Origin: JAQUQI01 sp041650035
Lineage (GTDB): Bacteria; Omnitrophota; Gorgyraeia; JABMRG01
NCBI GenBank assembly: GCA_041650035.1
Contig: JBAZLY010000012.1
Location: 1 to 35,095, forward strand
Length of the DNA: 35,095 nucleotides
Direction: 5' to 3'
Positions 1 to 7,894 of the stretch are shown piece after piece (within the stretch, counting starts at the first letter, position 1; every line of letters starts with the position of its first letter). The position numbers and the translations under genes were made by a program. Below the pieces are notes generated by a model that saw only the letters and a list, made by a program, of their open reading frames with translations, did not search any database and was not told where the DNA came from.

Positions 1-526
1 TGTCTGCAGCGGGCATATCGGGATTGAATCTTTTCGGATCAATACCATTATATATAATGCTGACACGCTCTTTGGGCACCTTGAGATCGCAGACCAGGTG
101 CTGTCTTACCGCGTCGCTTATAGCGATTACGCGCTCACCCCAACACGGCAATACCCGCCTGAACCATTTCATCTTAAAAAAACCATGACATGTTGACACA
201 AACCTGGCACCTGTCTTACGGCACAGTAAGTGGGCTATAACCTGGGTTACCCTTGTCTGGGCATGGACTATATCTATACCGCGGCCTCTGATCAATGATG
301 AAAGCCTAACAACACTTACAAACGTGTGAAAACCGATATCGCAGCTTGTTTTAACCGGTATATAGACATGTTCAATGCCGGCCCTTTCAAGTTCATGGAC
401 AAGCGCGCCGCCGCTTGATGCGACCACCACTGCCATGCCTGCCTCTTTCAGGGCAAGGGAAAGAGACAAGGTATATACTCCGATACCGCCTAAGTCAAGG
501 TGCGTTGTCAAAATAAGTATATTCAT
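1..526 (-). CDS. GT4-family glycosyltransferase, N-terminal part (cut by left window edge)
   Basis: An open frame starts at ATG 526 and runs off the left edge, giving 175 residues. It begins MNILILTTHLDLGGIGVYT, the usual GT-B opening of GT4 enzymes with a Gly-rich loop after the first strand. It then has IDIVHAQTRVTQVIAHLL and FVSTCHGFF, the second and third Rossmann elements of the acceptor-binding domain, and ends near IYNGIDPKRFNPD, the linker to the donor-binding domain. The family transfers a sugar from a nucleotide-sugar donor. The acceptor cannot be read from the sequence. It starts 3 bases after the stop of the GT4-GT9 fusion gene, so the two are surely co-transcribed. The N-terminal half resembles the GT4 half of that neighbour, which suggests paralogy. 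The downstream lipid A genes make an LPS core or surface glycan role likely, but this is inference. The donor-site EX7E motif lies outside the window. Confidence 0.88.
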   Translation of the reverse strand, partial: MNILILTTHLDLGGIGVYTLSLSLALKEAGMAVVVASSGGALVHELERAGIEHVYIPVKTSCDIGFHTFVSVVRLSSLIRGRGIDIVHAQTRVTQVIAHLLCRKTGARFVSTCHGFFKMKWFRRVLPCWGERVIAISDAVRQHLVCDLKVPKERVSIIYNGIDPKRFNPDMPAAD

Positions 527-529
527 AAA

Positions 530-2632
530 CTAATTCTCCAATAAATTTTTTACAGCCCCATACACCTCTTCAGGCGTAATGCCTTTCATGCAATCCATAC
601 GCCGGCATCTGCGCTTATAACATGGAGAGCATTTGAGCTTTTTGTGTATAAACCTGCTATTGCCCCGGGTCCCGGCGACCGCCTGAAAATGCCTTGCCGG
701 ATCAGTAGGCCCAAATAGGGCAATAAAAGGCACTCCGCACAAGCTGGCTATATGCATAGGCGCGGAATCCCCGGATATAAAGACATCGCATCTCTTAATA
801 AAAGACACCAACTGCATTATATTCGTCCTGCCGGTCATATCAAAAGGCCTGCTCTTTGAAAGCACAGCAACCCTTCTTGCCTGGGCCGAATCGTCTTTGA
901 CCCCTGTTATAAACACCCTTATATTATCAGCGGCAAGCAGGTCGCAGAGCCTTGCTATGTTTTCTACCGGCCACCTTTTTGTCTGCCACCTGCCGCTGGC
1001 GGCAAAATTGATACCTACGATCTTTTGGCCCTTGCCTATCCAGCTTTCCCCGATCAGCTCATCCGCGTACGCGTATTCCTTATCATTAACAAAAAAAGGG
1101 TCGGAGGCGGGGATAGAGTCTATGCCCAGCCTCTCAAGAAGCCTGAACTGGTGCCTGACAGGTGATAGTATATCACGCGCGCCGTCAACAGCCTCATTCA
1201 TTAGAAAATCCAGTTTTTTACTCTTATACCCCAGCCTCCTGCACGCGCAGGATAAAAAAGACAGTAAATGGCTTTTCTTGTTGTTCTGTAAATCGCATAC
1301 CAGATCAGGGGCAAATCTCCTTAACTCTGAAGCAGCCTCCAAAAGGCCCGGAAGACCTTCCCTGAAGTGAGAATTTTTTAGAACGAAAAATTCATCCACA
1401 TAAGGATACCGGCCCGCTATCTCGATACCCTGCCTGGTTGTAAAAAAAGCTATTTTCGCGTCCGGGAATTTTTCTCTCATAGCCTTCAAAGAAGTCAGGG
1501 ATAATATTATATCCCCCAGCGCGCTCCACTTGATGACCAGTATCTTAAAAGATTTTTTCGCCTCCTTATAGACCTTCATTGTAGCATCATACATACCTTC
1601 AAGCGTAAAACGCCTCTCGACATATGCCCTCGCGTTATCGGATAACCTGCGCTGAAGCCCTTTATCTTTTATGACATCGAGCATAGCATCCGCCAGGCCG
1701 CTATAATCCCTTGGGTTTACCAGGATACCGTTATTGTTCTCCTTTATTATATCAACGATACCTCCTATCCTGCTGGCAATAACAGGCACGCCTGAAGCCT
1801 GGGCCTCAATTATAACGCGGCCGAAGGTTTCCTCGCCGGCAGACGGGACCACCAGAAGGTCAATATCCTTTAAACGTTGCGCCACATTATCACAGTCTCC
1901 CGTAAATTCCACATGCGCGCAAAGCGATAGGCGTTTTACAAGCGACTCCAAGTCCTGTCTGTACTTAGGCCTTGACGCGGGAGGCGTGCCGATAATATAT
2001 AATTTCGCATCCGGAATTATCCTGGCAACCTTTGACATCGCCCGGAGGAGATAGACATGACCTTTTATCGGGGTGATACGGCCTATGACCGCTATGGAAA
2101 ATTCTTTTTTATTTTTTTTATCGGATGGACAGCGAAACTCGAACCTGGCCAGGTCAACACCCCTTGGTATCAGCCTTATCCTGTGCAGTGGCACCTTGAA
2201 ATCACGTATCATGTGACTAGCCACAACATTGCTCGGAACTATAACAAGCTTACCCCAGCCCATCACCCTGCTCAACAGATGCCTTGAATAATAACCATGG
2301 CATGTGGTAACAAAAGGGACGTTCAAGGCCCGTGCAGCGAAAAAGGCCGAAAGCGCCGGGGTCCTGCTGCGGGCATGGACAATATCTATCCCCTCCTTGG
2401 CAATTATATCTTTTATCTTATTTATCATGCTTAGCACGGTAAGGAGGGATTTCTCATGCACAGGCAGGCAATAATGGATAATGCCGTAGGAAGCGGTTCC
2501 ATTAAGCAGCCTGCCGCCGTTTGATATAATCACCGCCTTATGGCCATGCCCGATCAACTGTCTGGCAAGGTCTATTGTCCCTGTCTCAACCCCGCCGCTA
2601 TTAAGCTCCGGCACAACTTGTAGGATATTCAT
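530..2632 (-). CDS. Two-domain glycosyltransferase: GT4 fused to GT9 (heptosyltransferase-like)
   Basis: This is one uninterrupted frame of 700 residues from ATG 2632. The N-terminal half (about 1-360) is a GT4 enzyme: MNILQVVPELNSGGVET opening, VHARSRTPALSAFFAAR, and the donor-site motif EETFGRVIIEAQASGVPVIAS with its EX7E pair. The C-terminal half (about 363-700) is a complete GT9 domain: KILVIKWSALGDIILSL at its start, NFAASGRWQTKRWP in the middle, then GDSAPMHIASLCGVPFIALFG and a Cys-rich tail (CSPCYKRRCRRMDCM). GT9 covers LPS heptosyltransferases. GT4 includes many core and O-antigen enzymes. A TTG 21 bases upstream (2653) would add seven residues, but ATG 2632 is preferred because the conserved first strand begins there and a weak GGAA lies about 10 bases before it. 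The gene follows an intrinsic terminator, so it probably has its own promoter. The likely role is two successive sugar additions to LPS core. Confidence 0.9.
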   Translation of the reverse strand: MNILQVVPELNSGGVETGTIDLARQLIGHGHKAVIISNGGRLLNGTASYGIIHYCLPVHEKSLLTVLSMINKIKDIIAKEGIDIVHARSRTPALSAFFAARALNVPFVTTCHGYYSRHLLSRVMGWGKLVIVPSNVVASHMIRDFKVPLHRIRLIPRGVDLARFEFRCPSDKKNKKEFSIAVIGRITPIKGHVYLLRAMSKVARIIPDAKLYIIGTPPASRPKYRQDLESLVKRLSLCAHVEFTGDCDNVAQRLKDIDLLVVPSAGEETFGRVIIEAQASGVPVIASRIGGIVDIIKENNNGILVNPRDYSGLADAMLDVIKDKGLQRRLSDNARAYVERRFTLEGMYDATMKVYKEAKKSFKILVIKWSALGDIILSLTSLKAMREKFPDAKIAFFTTRQGIEIAGRYPYVDEFFVLKNSHFREGLPGLLEAASELRRFAPDLVCDLQNNKKSHLLSFLSCACRRLGYKSKKLDFLMNEAVDGARDILSPVRHQFRLLERLGIDSIPASDPFFVNDKEYAYADELIGESWIGKGQKIVGINFAASGRWQTKRWPVENIARLCDLLAADNIRVFITGVKDDSAQARRVAVLSKSRPFDMTGRTNIMQLVSFIKRCDVFISGDSAPMHIASLCGVPFIALFGPTDPARHFQAVAGTRGNSRFIHKKLKCSPCYKRRCRRMDCMKGITPEEVYGAVKNLLEN

Positions 2633-2687
2633 ATGCTGTAATTTCCGTTTCAAAATAAAACACTATATATTCGCGCCGTTAGACCTT

Positions 2688-2714
2688 AAAAAACCGCGTT
2701 TTATGAGAACGCAG
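2688..2714 (-). terminator. Rho-independent terminator after the acyltransferase-ELM1 gene
   Basis: On the minus strand an 8-base-pair stem (CTGCGTT/AACGCGG, plus an outer A-T pair and one G-T wobble) has a 7-base loop, CTCATAA, and is followed directly by six T residues. It lies about 26 bases beyond the stop of the gene ending at 2741, and the next gene starts at 2632. It should end the waaA-lpxK-acyltransferase transcript, leaving the two downstream glycosyltransferase genes to a separate promoter. No convincing -35/-10 pair is visible in the 55 bases that remain, only an AT-rich TATATAGTG stretch. Confidence 0.7.
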
Positions 2715-2740
2715 TATTTTAGGCCATGCGCCTGTTCATT

Positions 2741-4678
2741 CTAAATCAACCGCTCCAGGGCCTTTTTAACACAACCGTCATCATCTATAGATCTCTGCCT
2801 AAGCCCAAGATCCAGGGCCTTTATTGCGGCATCATAAACATCGTTATATCCAACCGCCTGTATATAACCTAACCCCTTTAAACCCGACAAAAATCTATTA
2901 TGCCTCTTATCGCGATAATCACCCTGTCTAAAGACAATGCTATACCCGACGGATGAAGCGGCCTCTGATATCATGGATACGGACTCCTCCGATACAAGCA
3001 GGATATCCGATAAACCCAATATAGATCCTATCGCGTGCGGTGGATTATATTCATTGGCTATTACCAGCAGTTTGCATGCCGAAACCGAGGACAACCTTCG
3101 TTTGAGATAATCACATATATAACCGGGGGTCCTTCTTGACGTAGAGATAGACAAATCCATACCTCGTTGGGAGCATATCCTGATCGCGGATTCTATGACA
3201 ACGGACAATTTGTCTATATCCATAATAAAATTCTTTGTATCCCCTCCTATGAGAATACCTATGGACTTGTTACGGCACCCGCTGGACCCGTGGCAGTCTT
3301 TTTTTGTCTTAAAAGGCACACTGTTTTTGTCCATTATGCTCAAGGCCGCCTCTGTTACCACGACATTATTCCCCTGTTTTACGCCGTCATGCCTGGGTAC
3401 TATCACAAGGTCAAAATGCCTTATCGCGATAGAGGCAGGCCTCATTACCACAATAGACTTCGCGTTGTTCTCTTTGCTTAAAAACAGATTAACCCCCGCT
3501 GTTGATGACCCACATGACACATATATATCGGCATGTCTTTTTATAAGCTGGCCGCAGGAAACCTGTTCTAACGAGGCCTTGACACACCTCATACACCCTT
3601 GACAAAAACCACTGGAAAAATTAGCTAAGGCGGAGAGCATATGCCTGCGTATGCTGCTACTGAACTCCACGTCAACGATATCGGCCCTTATATCGGCAGG
3701 GTCGTAACCTCTCTGCTTCCATATCTGCCTTATAATCTCCACTACCTTTTGCGACTGCCTAAGATGGCCCGTTTTTTTATCGTTAAGCACAACCACGTTC
3801 CGCACAGTCGTTGATTTCCAGCGCCTATGCTGCCACAACCACTGGTCAGGATAAGCGCTTATCATGTCCTCAAGCACACGCGCGTATTGACTCATACCGT
3901 CCACGGCGGCCTCATGCGAGGGCAGATGACGTTTCAGATTAAGCGGGGGAAATAGCTTAAATTTTACATAAGGGCCCTTCTGTCTTATCGCGAAACCAGG
4001 CACAATCTCGGCGCCGGATTTAAGGGCCATCTCTATAACACCCCTATGCCATGAGGCGGGCCTATGGAATAGATCCGTGAATATGCCTGATTTACCCGCG
4101 TCCTGGTCAACAAGCATACCTACTACACCATTAGAACGCAATGTCCTTAATGCCTCTTTTATTGCTGGTCCTTTCATTAGTATCTTGCAACCATGGGACT
4201 GCCTATAGCTGTTGAGCAGGCTATCCAAGATATAAGGTTTTTGCTGCCTGGCAACACCCTTATAGCAAAACCCTTTATAAGGCAATGCCGCGTGAGATAT
4301 TTCCCACGTGCCGAAATGCGCCGTAAGAAATATAAGACCTTTACCGCGGGTGAGAACATCTCGGGCTATATCCAAATCCTCGAATGTTATATAGCGTTCT
4401 ATATAAGTATTGTCTATAATAGGCAGGAGAAAGACCTCCATGATACCCTGGCCGATATTAGCGTATGTGTCTTTCAGGATCATCTTTAACTGGCGCGGGT
4501 TATATTTATGGCCGAACGCGGCCTTTAGATTCGCGTAGGCTATCCTGCGACGCTTGCTGTTAATGAACATCGAACATAAGCCCAATATTCTGGCAATATA
4601 AATCGAAAGGCCCAAAGGGATAACCCTAAAGAACAAGGCAAGCCCCTTAGCTGTTAAATAAAGCAGATAACCGCCCAT
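2741..4678 (-). CDS. LpxL-like lysophospholipid acyltransferase fused to an ELM1-like domain
   Basis: One continuous frame of 645 residues. Residues 1-290 are an LpxL/HtrB-type acyltransferase. There is an N-terminal hydrophobic segment, the catalytic HX4E motif at 121-126 (TAHFGTWEISH), a GMLVDQDAG stretch near 187-195, and the family's closing PDQWLWQHRRWK at about 277-288. This family adds secondary acyl chains to Kdo-lipid IVA at the inner membrane. Residues from about 294 to the end match the ELM1 (DUF1022) family: NVVVLNDKKTGHLRQSQ, then VSCGSSTA, FDLVIVPRHDGVKQGNNVVVTEAAL, and late SEESVSMISEAASSV. ELM1 domains look like GT-B glycosyltransferases, and their bacterial activity is unsettled. 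The gene overlaps lpxK by 32 bases, and a GGAAG lies 12 bases before the ATG. Its place after waaA and lpxK supports a lipid A role for both halves. The fusion is unusual, since ELM1 is normally a separate protein. Confidence 0.85.
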   Translation of the reverse strand: MGGYLLYLTAKGLALFFRVIPLGLSIYIARILGLCSMFINSKRRRIAYANLKAAFGHKYNPRQLKMILKDTYANIGQGIMEVFLLPIIDNTYIERYITFEDLDIARDVLTRGKGLIFLTAHFGTWEISHAALPYKGFCYKGVARQQKPYILDSLLNSYRQSHGCKILMKGPAIKEALRTLRSNGVVGMLVDQDAGKSGIFTDLFHRPASWHRGVIEMALKSGAEIVPGFAIRQKGPYVKFKLFPPLNLKRHLPSHEAAVDGMSQYARVLEDMISAYPDQWLWQHRRWKSTTVRNVVVLNDKKTGHLRQSQKVVEIIRQIWKQRGYDPADIRADIVDVEFSSSIRRHMLSALANFSSGFCQGCMRCVKASLEQVSCGQLIKRHADIYVSCGSSTAGVNLFLSKENNAKSIVVMRPASIAIRHFDLVIVPRHDGVKQGNNVVVTEAALSIMDKNSVPFKTKKDCHGSSGCRNKSIGILIGGDTKNFIMDIDKLSVVIESAIRICSQRGMDLSISTSRRTPGYICDYLKRRLSSVSACKLLVIANEYNPPHAIGSILGLSDILLVSEESVSMISEAASSVGYSIVFRQGDYRDKRHNRFLSGLKGLGYIQAVGYNDVYDAAIKALDLGLRQRSIDDDGCVKKALERLI

Positions 4679-5684
4679 AAAAAGTCTCTTCCTCGTATAA
4701 TTTTAGATCCACCCTTAATACCAAAAACCTGATACGGCCCATATCAGAACATGCTGTCAAGGCATCCAGCTTTACCCAATCCTTCTCGGTTGTTAAAACA
4801 ATACTAACGCCACATTCCCTTGATACCCGTAAGATCCTCTCGATATCACCGATATCATATAAATGGTGGTCGATATAAGGCAGTGAATTAACGCATACAG
4901 CCCCAAGACCTTCCACCGTCTTGACAAAAGAGAGGTTATCAGCCAATGCCGATACGCAAATAGCCCTTTTACCCTTTATATACTCAAGGCCTACCTCCTC
5001 TTTACCTGAAATTTTTAATGACACCGGCACATGCCTGGCATGAAACAATAACGCGTTATTCGATATACCCCTAACGCGCCTTCTTATATCAGAAAGCTCA
5101 TCACCCGTAACAAGGTCTGATTTCGTCAAGACTATGATGTCAGCCCGTTTAAGCGCGCTCAAAGGCTCCCGCAAGCTTCCGGCAGGCATGAGCATGCCGT
5201 TGCCAAAAGGAGAAACCGCATTAAGGGTAACAATGTCAATATCCCTTGCTATCTTTAGATGCTGGAAACCATCATCCAGGACAAAGGCCCCGGCATGGAC
5301 GGCTTTCATATAGCTCAAGGCATTGCGCAGCCTGTGCTTCCCGCTCAATATTCGTGCACTCGGAAAACGAGATGACATTACCCTGTCTTCATCATTACCA
5401 TAACCCCGCGTCAGCAATACCGGCCCGATACCCCTAACATCCAGCCAACGAAGTATCGCCTCGGCAAGCGGCGTCTTGCCGGTACCGCCCCAGGCGATAT
5501 TGCCGACACTGATAACCGGCACAGGTAATTTGCCCCGTCGGAATATACCTGTCTCATACAAAAAAACCCTCGCCTTTACAGTAACGAAAAATAACAATGA
5601 GGCAAAGAAGAGAAAAGGCCTTAAAACAGGCCCAAACGCGACATGCCTTTCACCTGTGATCAGATTATAAAAATACCGTTTCAT
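4647..5684 (-). CDS. lpxK: Tetraacyldisaccharide 4'-kinase LpxK
   Basis: LpxK phosphorylates the 4' position of the tetraacyldisaccharide 1-phosphate with ATP, giving lipid IVA on the cytoplasmic face of the inner membrane. The 345-residue length is typical. A hydrophobic N-terminal helix at about 20-42 is followed by VISVGNIAWGGTGKTPLAEA at 57-76, which contains the family's Walker A (GGTGKTP). Further on are LLTRGYG, the VLDDGFQHLKIARDIDIV block with the DDGFQH signature, and VLTTEKDWVKL near the C terminus. The start overlaps the end of waaA by 20 bases and the end overlaps the acyltransferase-ELM1 gene by 32 bases, so the three form one tightly coupled unit. No good ribosome binding site precedes the ATG, consistent with coupling to waaA translation. 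Confidence 0.95.
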   Translation of the reverse strand: MKRYFYNLITGERHVAFGPVLRPFLFFASLLFFVTVKARVFLYETGIFRRGKLPVPVISVGNIAWGGTGKTPLAEAILRWLDVRGIGPVLLTRGYGNDEDRVMSSRFPSARILSGKHRLRNALSYMKAVHAGAFVLDDGFQHLKIARDIDIVTLNAVSPFGNGMLMPAGSLREPLSALKRADIIVLTKSDLVTGDELSDIRRRVRGISNNALLFHARHVPVSLKISGKEEVGLEYIKGKRAICVSALADNLSFVKTVEGLGAVCVNSLPYIDHHLYDIGDIERILRVSRECGVSIVLTTEKDWVKLDALTACSDMGRIRFLVLRVDLKLYEEETFYGRLSALFNS

Positions 5685-6951
5685 TTTCTATGATATGCAA
5701 AATCCTTTGCGCGGCGCCTGTGTTTGATTTTACCACAAGAGCCGCCTTTTGGCCAAGGGTTTCAGCCATAACCTTATCCCGCAACAGGCAGGACATGATA
5801 TTTTTCAGACAGGCCCTGTCTTCAGCGATCATAACCGCCTCTTGCTCTAAAAACATAGCGACTATGTCACGAAAATTAAAGGTATGCGGCCCCAAGATAA
5901 TAGGTTTGGCAAAAACGGCAGGCTCTACCATATTCTGACCACCGTGCTTGATTAGACTGCCGCCGACAAAAACCAGATAGGCAATGCTGTAAACGGCCTT
6001 AAGCATACCAATAATATCAACGATTACTACCTGATCGGGCGAGATAAGGGCCTCATCCCGCAGGCGTGAAAAAAACACCGGCTCTAATCCCGACCGCCTG
6101 ACCAGACACGCTATCTCCCGGTATCGCTCAATATGCCTTGGCGCGATAATAATCCTTAATCCCGCATGGCTTTCTTTCAGCTGGGCGTAGGCACCTAATA
6201 TCATTTCCTCCTCGCCACGATGTGTGCTGCCTGCGACTATCAGTCTTTGGCCGGGCTCAAGGCAAAGGGCATTGGTCAGAAATTTGACATATTCGTCTGA
6301 AACATCGCCCTGGCAGGCGCTGTCAAACTTCATGTTACCCAATACAGTTATCCTATCCCGGCAGGCGCCGAGAGACTCTATCCTACGCGCGTATTCCCGG
6401 GTTTGCATGCAAAATATATCCACGCATTCCATGACAGGAAACAATAAGCCTTTTATCGCGCGATACCTTCTAAAGGACTTGTCCGATATCCTCCCATTGA
6501 CCAAAAAAACCTTGATCTTCATACTGTGAGCGGATAATATTAAGTTAGGCCACAACTCCGTTTCCGTAATTATAAGAAAAACGGGCCGGATATAGCCTAT
6601 AACCTTCCTGACAATAAATGTTAAGTCAAAAGGCAGATATAAGGCGATATCATTATCCGGCAATATTTTTTTCGCGGCACAATACCCTGTCTCTGTAACC
6701 ACTGAAAGGACAACCCTATACCCCGGATACCCTTCATGCAAGGCCTTTATCAAAGGGGCTGCGGCTAATACCTCGCCGACGCTTACGGCATGGAACCATA
6801 TATTGTTTTTATCCTTAAGTTCCATCCTAAGCTGTTTCGGGTAAAAACCCAGCCTTATAAAAATGCCCTTGCGTCTTTTGCCTCTGAATAAAAAGACCGG
6901 TAGATAAAAAAATAAAAAAACTACAAAGGCTATATCATACAGTATATTCAT
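5665..6951 (-). CDS. waaA: 3-deoxy-D-manno-octulosonic acid (Kdo) transferase WaaA/KdtA
   Basis: WaaA moves Kdo from CMP-Kdo onto lipid IVA, the first step of LPS inner-core assembly, at the cytoplasmic side of the inner membrane. The 428 residues start with a membrane anchor (about 5-22). The GT30 motifs then appear in order: WFHAVSVGEVLAAAPLIKAL, with the catalytic Glu in GEV, then LVNGRISDKSFRRYR, VAGSTHRGEEEMI, IIAPRHIERY, and FVGGSLIKHGGQNMVEPAVF. The enzyme may add one or more Kdo units, and the sequence does not settle which. It follows xerC after a 58-base gap and overlaps lpxK by 20 bases. It is the first gene of the lipid A cluster, so lipid A assembly is co-expressed as waaA-lpxK-acyltransferase/ELM1. 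Confidence 0.96.
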   Translation of the reverse strand: MNILYDIAFVVFLFFYLPVFLFRGKRRKGIFIRLGFYPKQLRMELKDKNNIWFHAVSVGEVLAAAPLIKALHEGYPGYRVVLSVVTETGYCAAKKILPDNDIALYLPFDLTFIVRKVIGYIRPVFLIITETELWPNLILSAHSMKIKVFLVNGRISDKSFRRYRAIKGLLFPVMECVDIFCMQTREYARRIESLGACRDRITVLGNMKFDSACQGDVSDEYVKFLTNALCLEPGQRLIVAGSTHRGEEEMILGAYAQLKESHAGLRIIIAPRHIERYREIACLVRRSGLEPVFFSRLRDEALISPDQVVIVDIIGMLKAVYSIAYLVFVGGSLIKHGGQNMVEPAVFAKPIILGPHTFNFRDIVAMFLEQEAVMIAEDRACLKNIMSCLLRDKVMAETLGQKAALVVKSNTGAAQRILHIIENETVFL

Positions 6952-7009
6952 ATAAACCCGGCGCGAAAGGGGTGATAAAAGCCAGAAACAAAAATGACGC
7001 GGCAGAGCT

Positions 7010-7885
7010 CTATGCCCTGGGATGCGCCTTCCGGTAGGCCTCTTTCATCCTCTCTGTAGTTACATGCGTGTATATCTGCGTGGTAGACAGGCTGGCATGA
7101 CCTAAAAGCTCTTGGACAGACCTAAGGTCAGCGCCTCTATTCATAAGATGCGTCGCGAAAGAATGCCTTAGCGTATGAGGCGATATATTGTTTTTCAGAC
7201 TTGTATTTTTTATACAACGGCCGATTGTCCTGCGTATAGACCTGTCGGTCAAGCGTCCACTCCTGGAGTTTAAAAAAACCGCTCTGATATTCGGCTTACG
7301 CAGACCGCTTGAGGCATTTAGATAAGCCCTGATAGCGCCTAAAGCCTTTTCACCAATAGGCACTATCCGCTCCTTTTTTCCTTTGCCATAAACCCTTACG
7401 ACACCGCCTATCAGGTCACATTTATCCGTATCCATGCCCACAAGCTCCGACACCCTGACTCCCGTGCTGTACAATGTCTCCAATATAGCCTTGTCCCGGA
7501 GGGCTTGTATGCCGCCTTTTAAAGGCTGGGAGTCAAGCAATTCGATTATCTCATTCTCCTGCATGAAATGCGGCAGTCTCTTATCCCTTTTAGGCGTTGT
7601 TACGCCTGAAACGGGATTTGTGCCAATGAGGTTTTCCCTAACAAGAAATTTAAAAAAACTTCTTAATGCCGATAGGATCCTCGCTATTGATGACTTGGAT
7701 ATATTTTCATTCCTTAACTGCGCGAGGAATTGCCTGACCGTGATATAATCAATGTTATCAATACATTTCCCGTTTAAAAACCTCACGAACCTGTTAAGAT
7801 CCAGGCGATAATTCAAAATCGTATGCCTTGAGGCCTCCCTTTCTATTTCAAGATACCTTAAAAACTTATCAATATGCCTTTGCAT
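7010..7885 (-). CDS. xerC: Tyrosine recombinase XerC-like
   Basis: A 291-residue tyrosine recombinase of the size expected for XerC/XerD. The N-terminal SAM-like core-binding domain (1-100) precedes the catalytic domain. Catalytic residues are all visible: R144 in STGVRVSEL, the Lys in the VYGKGKKERIVPIG hairpin, H237-x-x-R240 in HTLRHSFATHL, H263 in LLGHASLSTTQ and Y272 in IYTHV. The usual role is resolution of chromosome dimers at dif with a partner recombinase. A second Xer protein (25390-26280) lies in this window, so the pair looks complete. It follows topA by 9 bases in a dprA-topA-xerC order known from many bacteria, which favours XerC for this copy. No integrase-like cargo or att site surrounds it. 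Confidence 0.9.
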   Translation of the reverse strand: MQRHIDKFLRYLEIEREASRHTILNYRLDLNRFVRFLNGKCIDNIDYITVRQFLAQLRNENISKSSIARILSALRSFFKFLVRENLIGTNPVSGVTTPKRDKRLPHFMQENEIIELLDSQPLKGGIQALRDKAILETLYSTGVRVSELVGMDTDKCDLIGGVVRVYGKGKKERIVPIGEKALGAIRAYLNASSGLRKPNIRAVFLNSRSGRLTDRSIRRTIGRCIKNTSLKNNISPHTLRHSFATHLMNRGADLRSVQELLGHASLSTTQIYTHVTTERMKEAYRKAHPRA

Positions 7886-7894
7886 AAGTCCAAT

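Noticed and set aside
7010..7885. Xer-type recombinases as phage or island integrases
   Set aside because: Both this one and the one at 25390-26280 have XerC/XerD length and sit in conserved housekeeping operons, with no mobile cargo or repeats around them.
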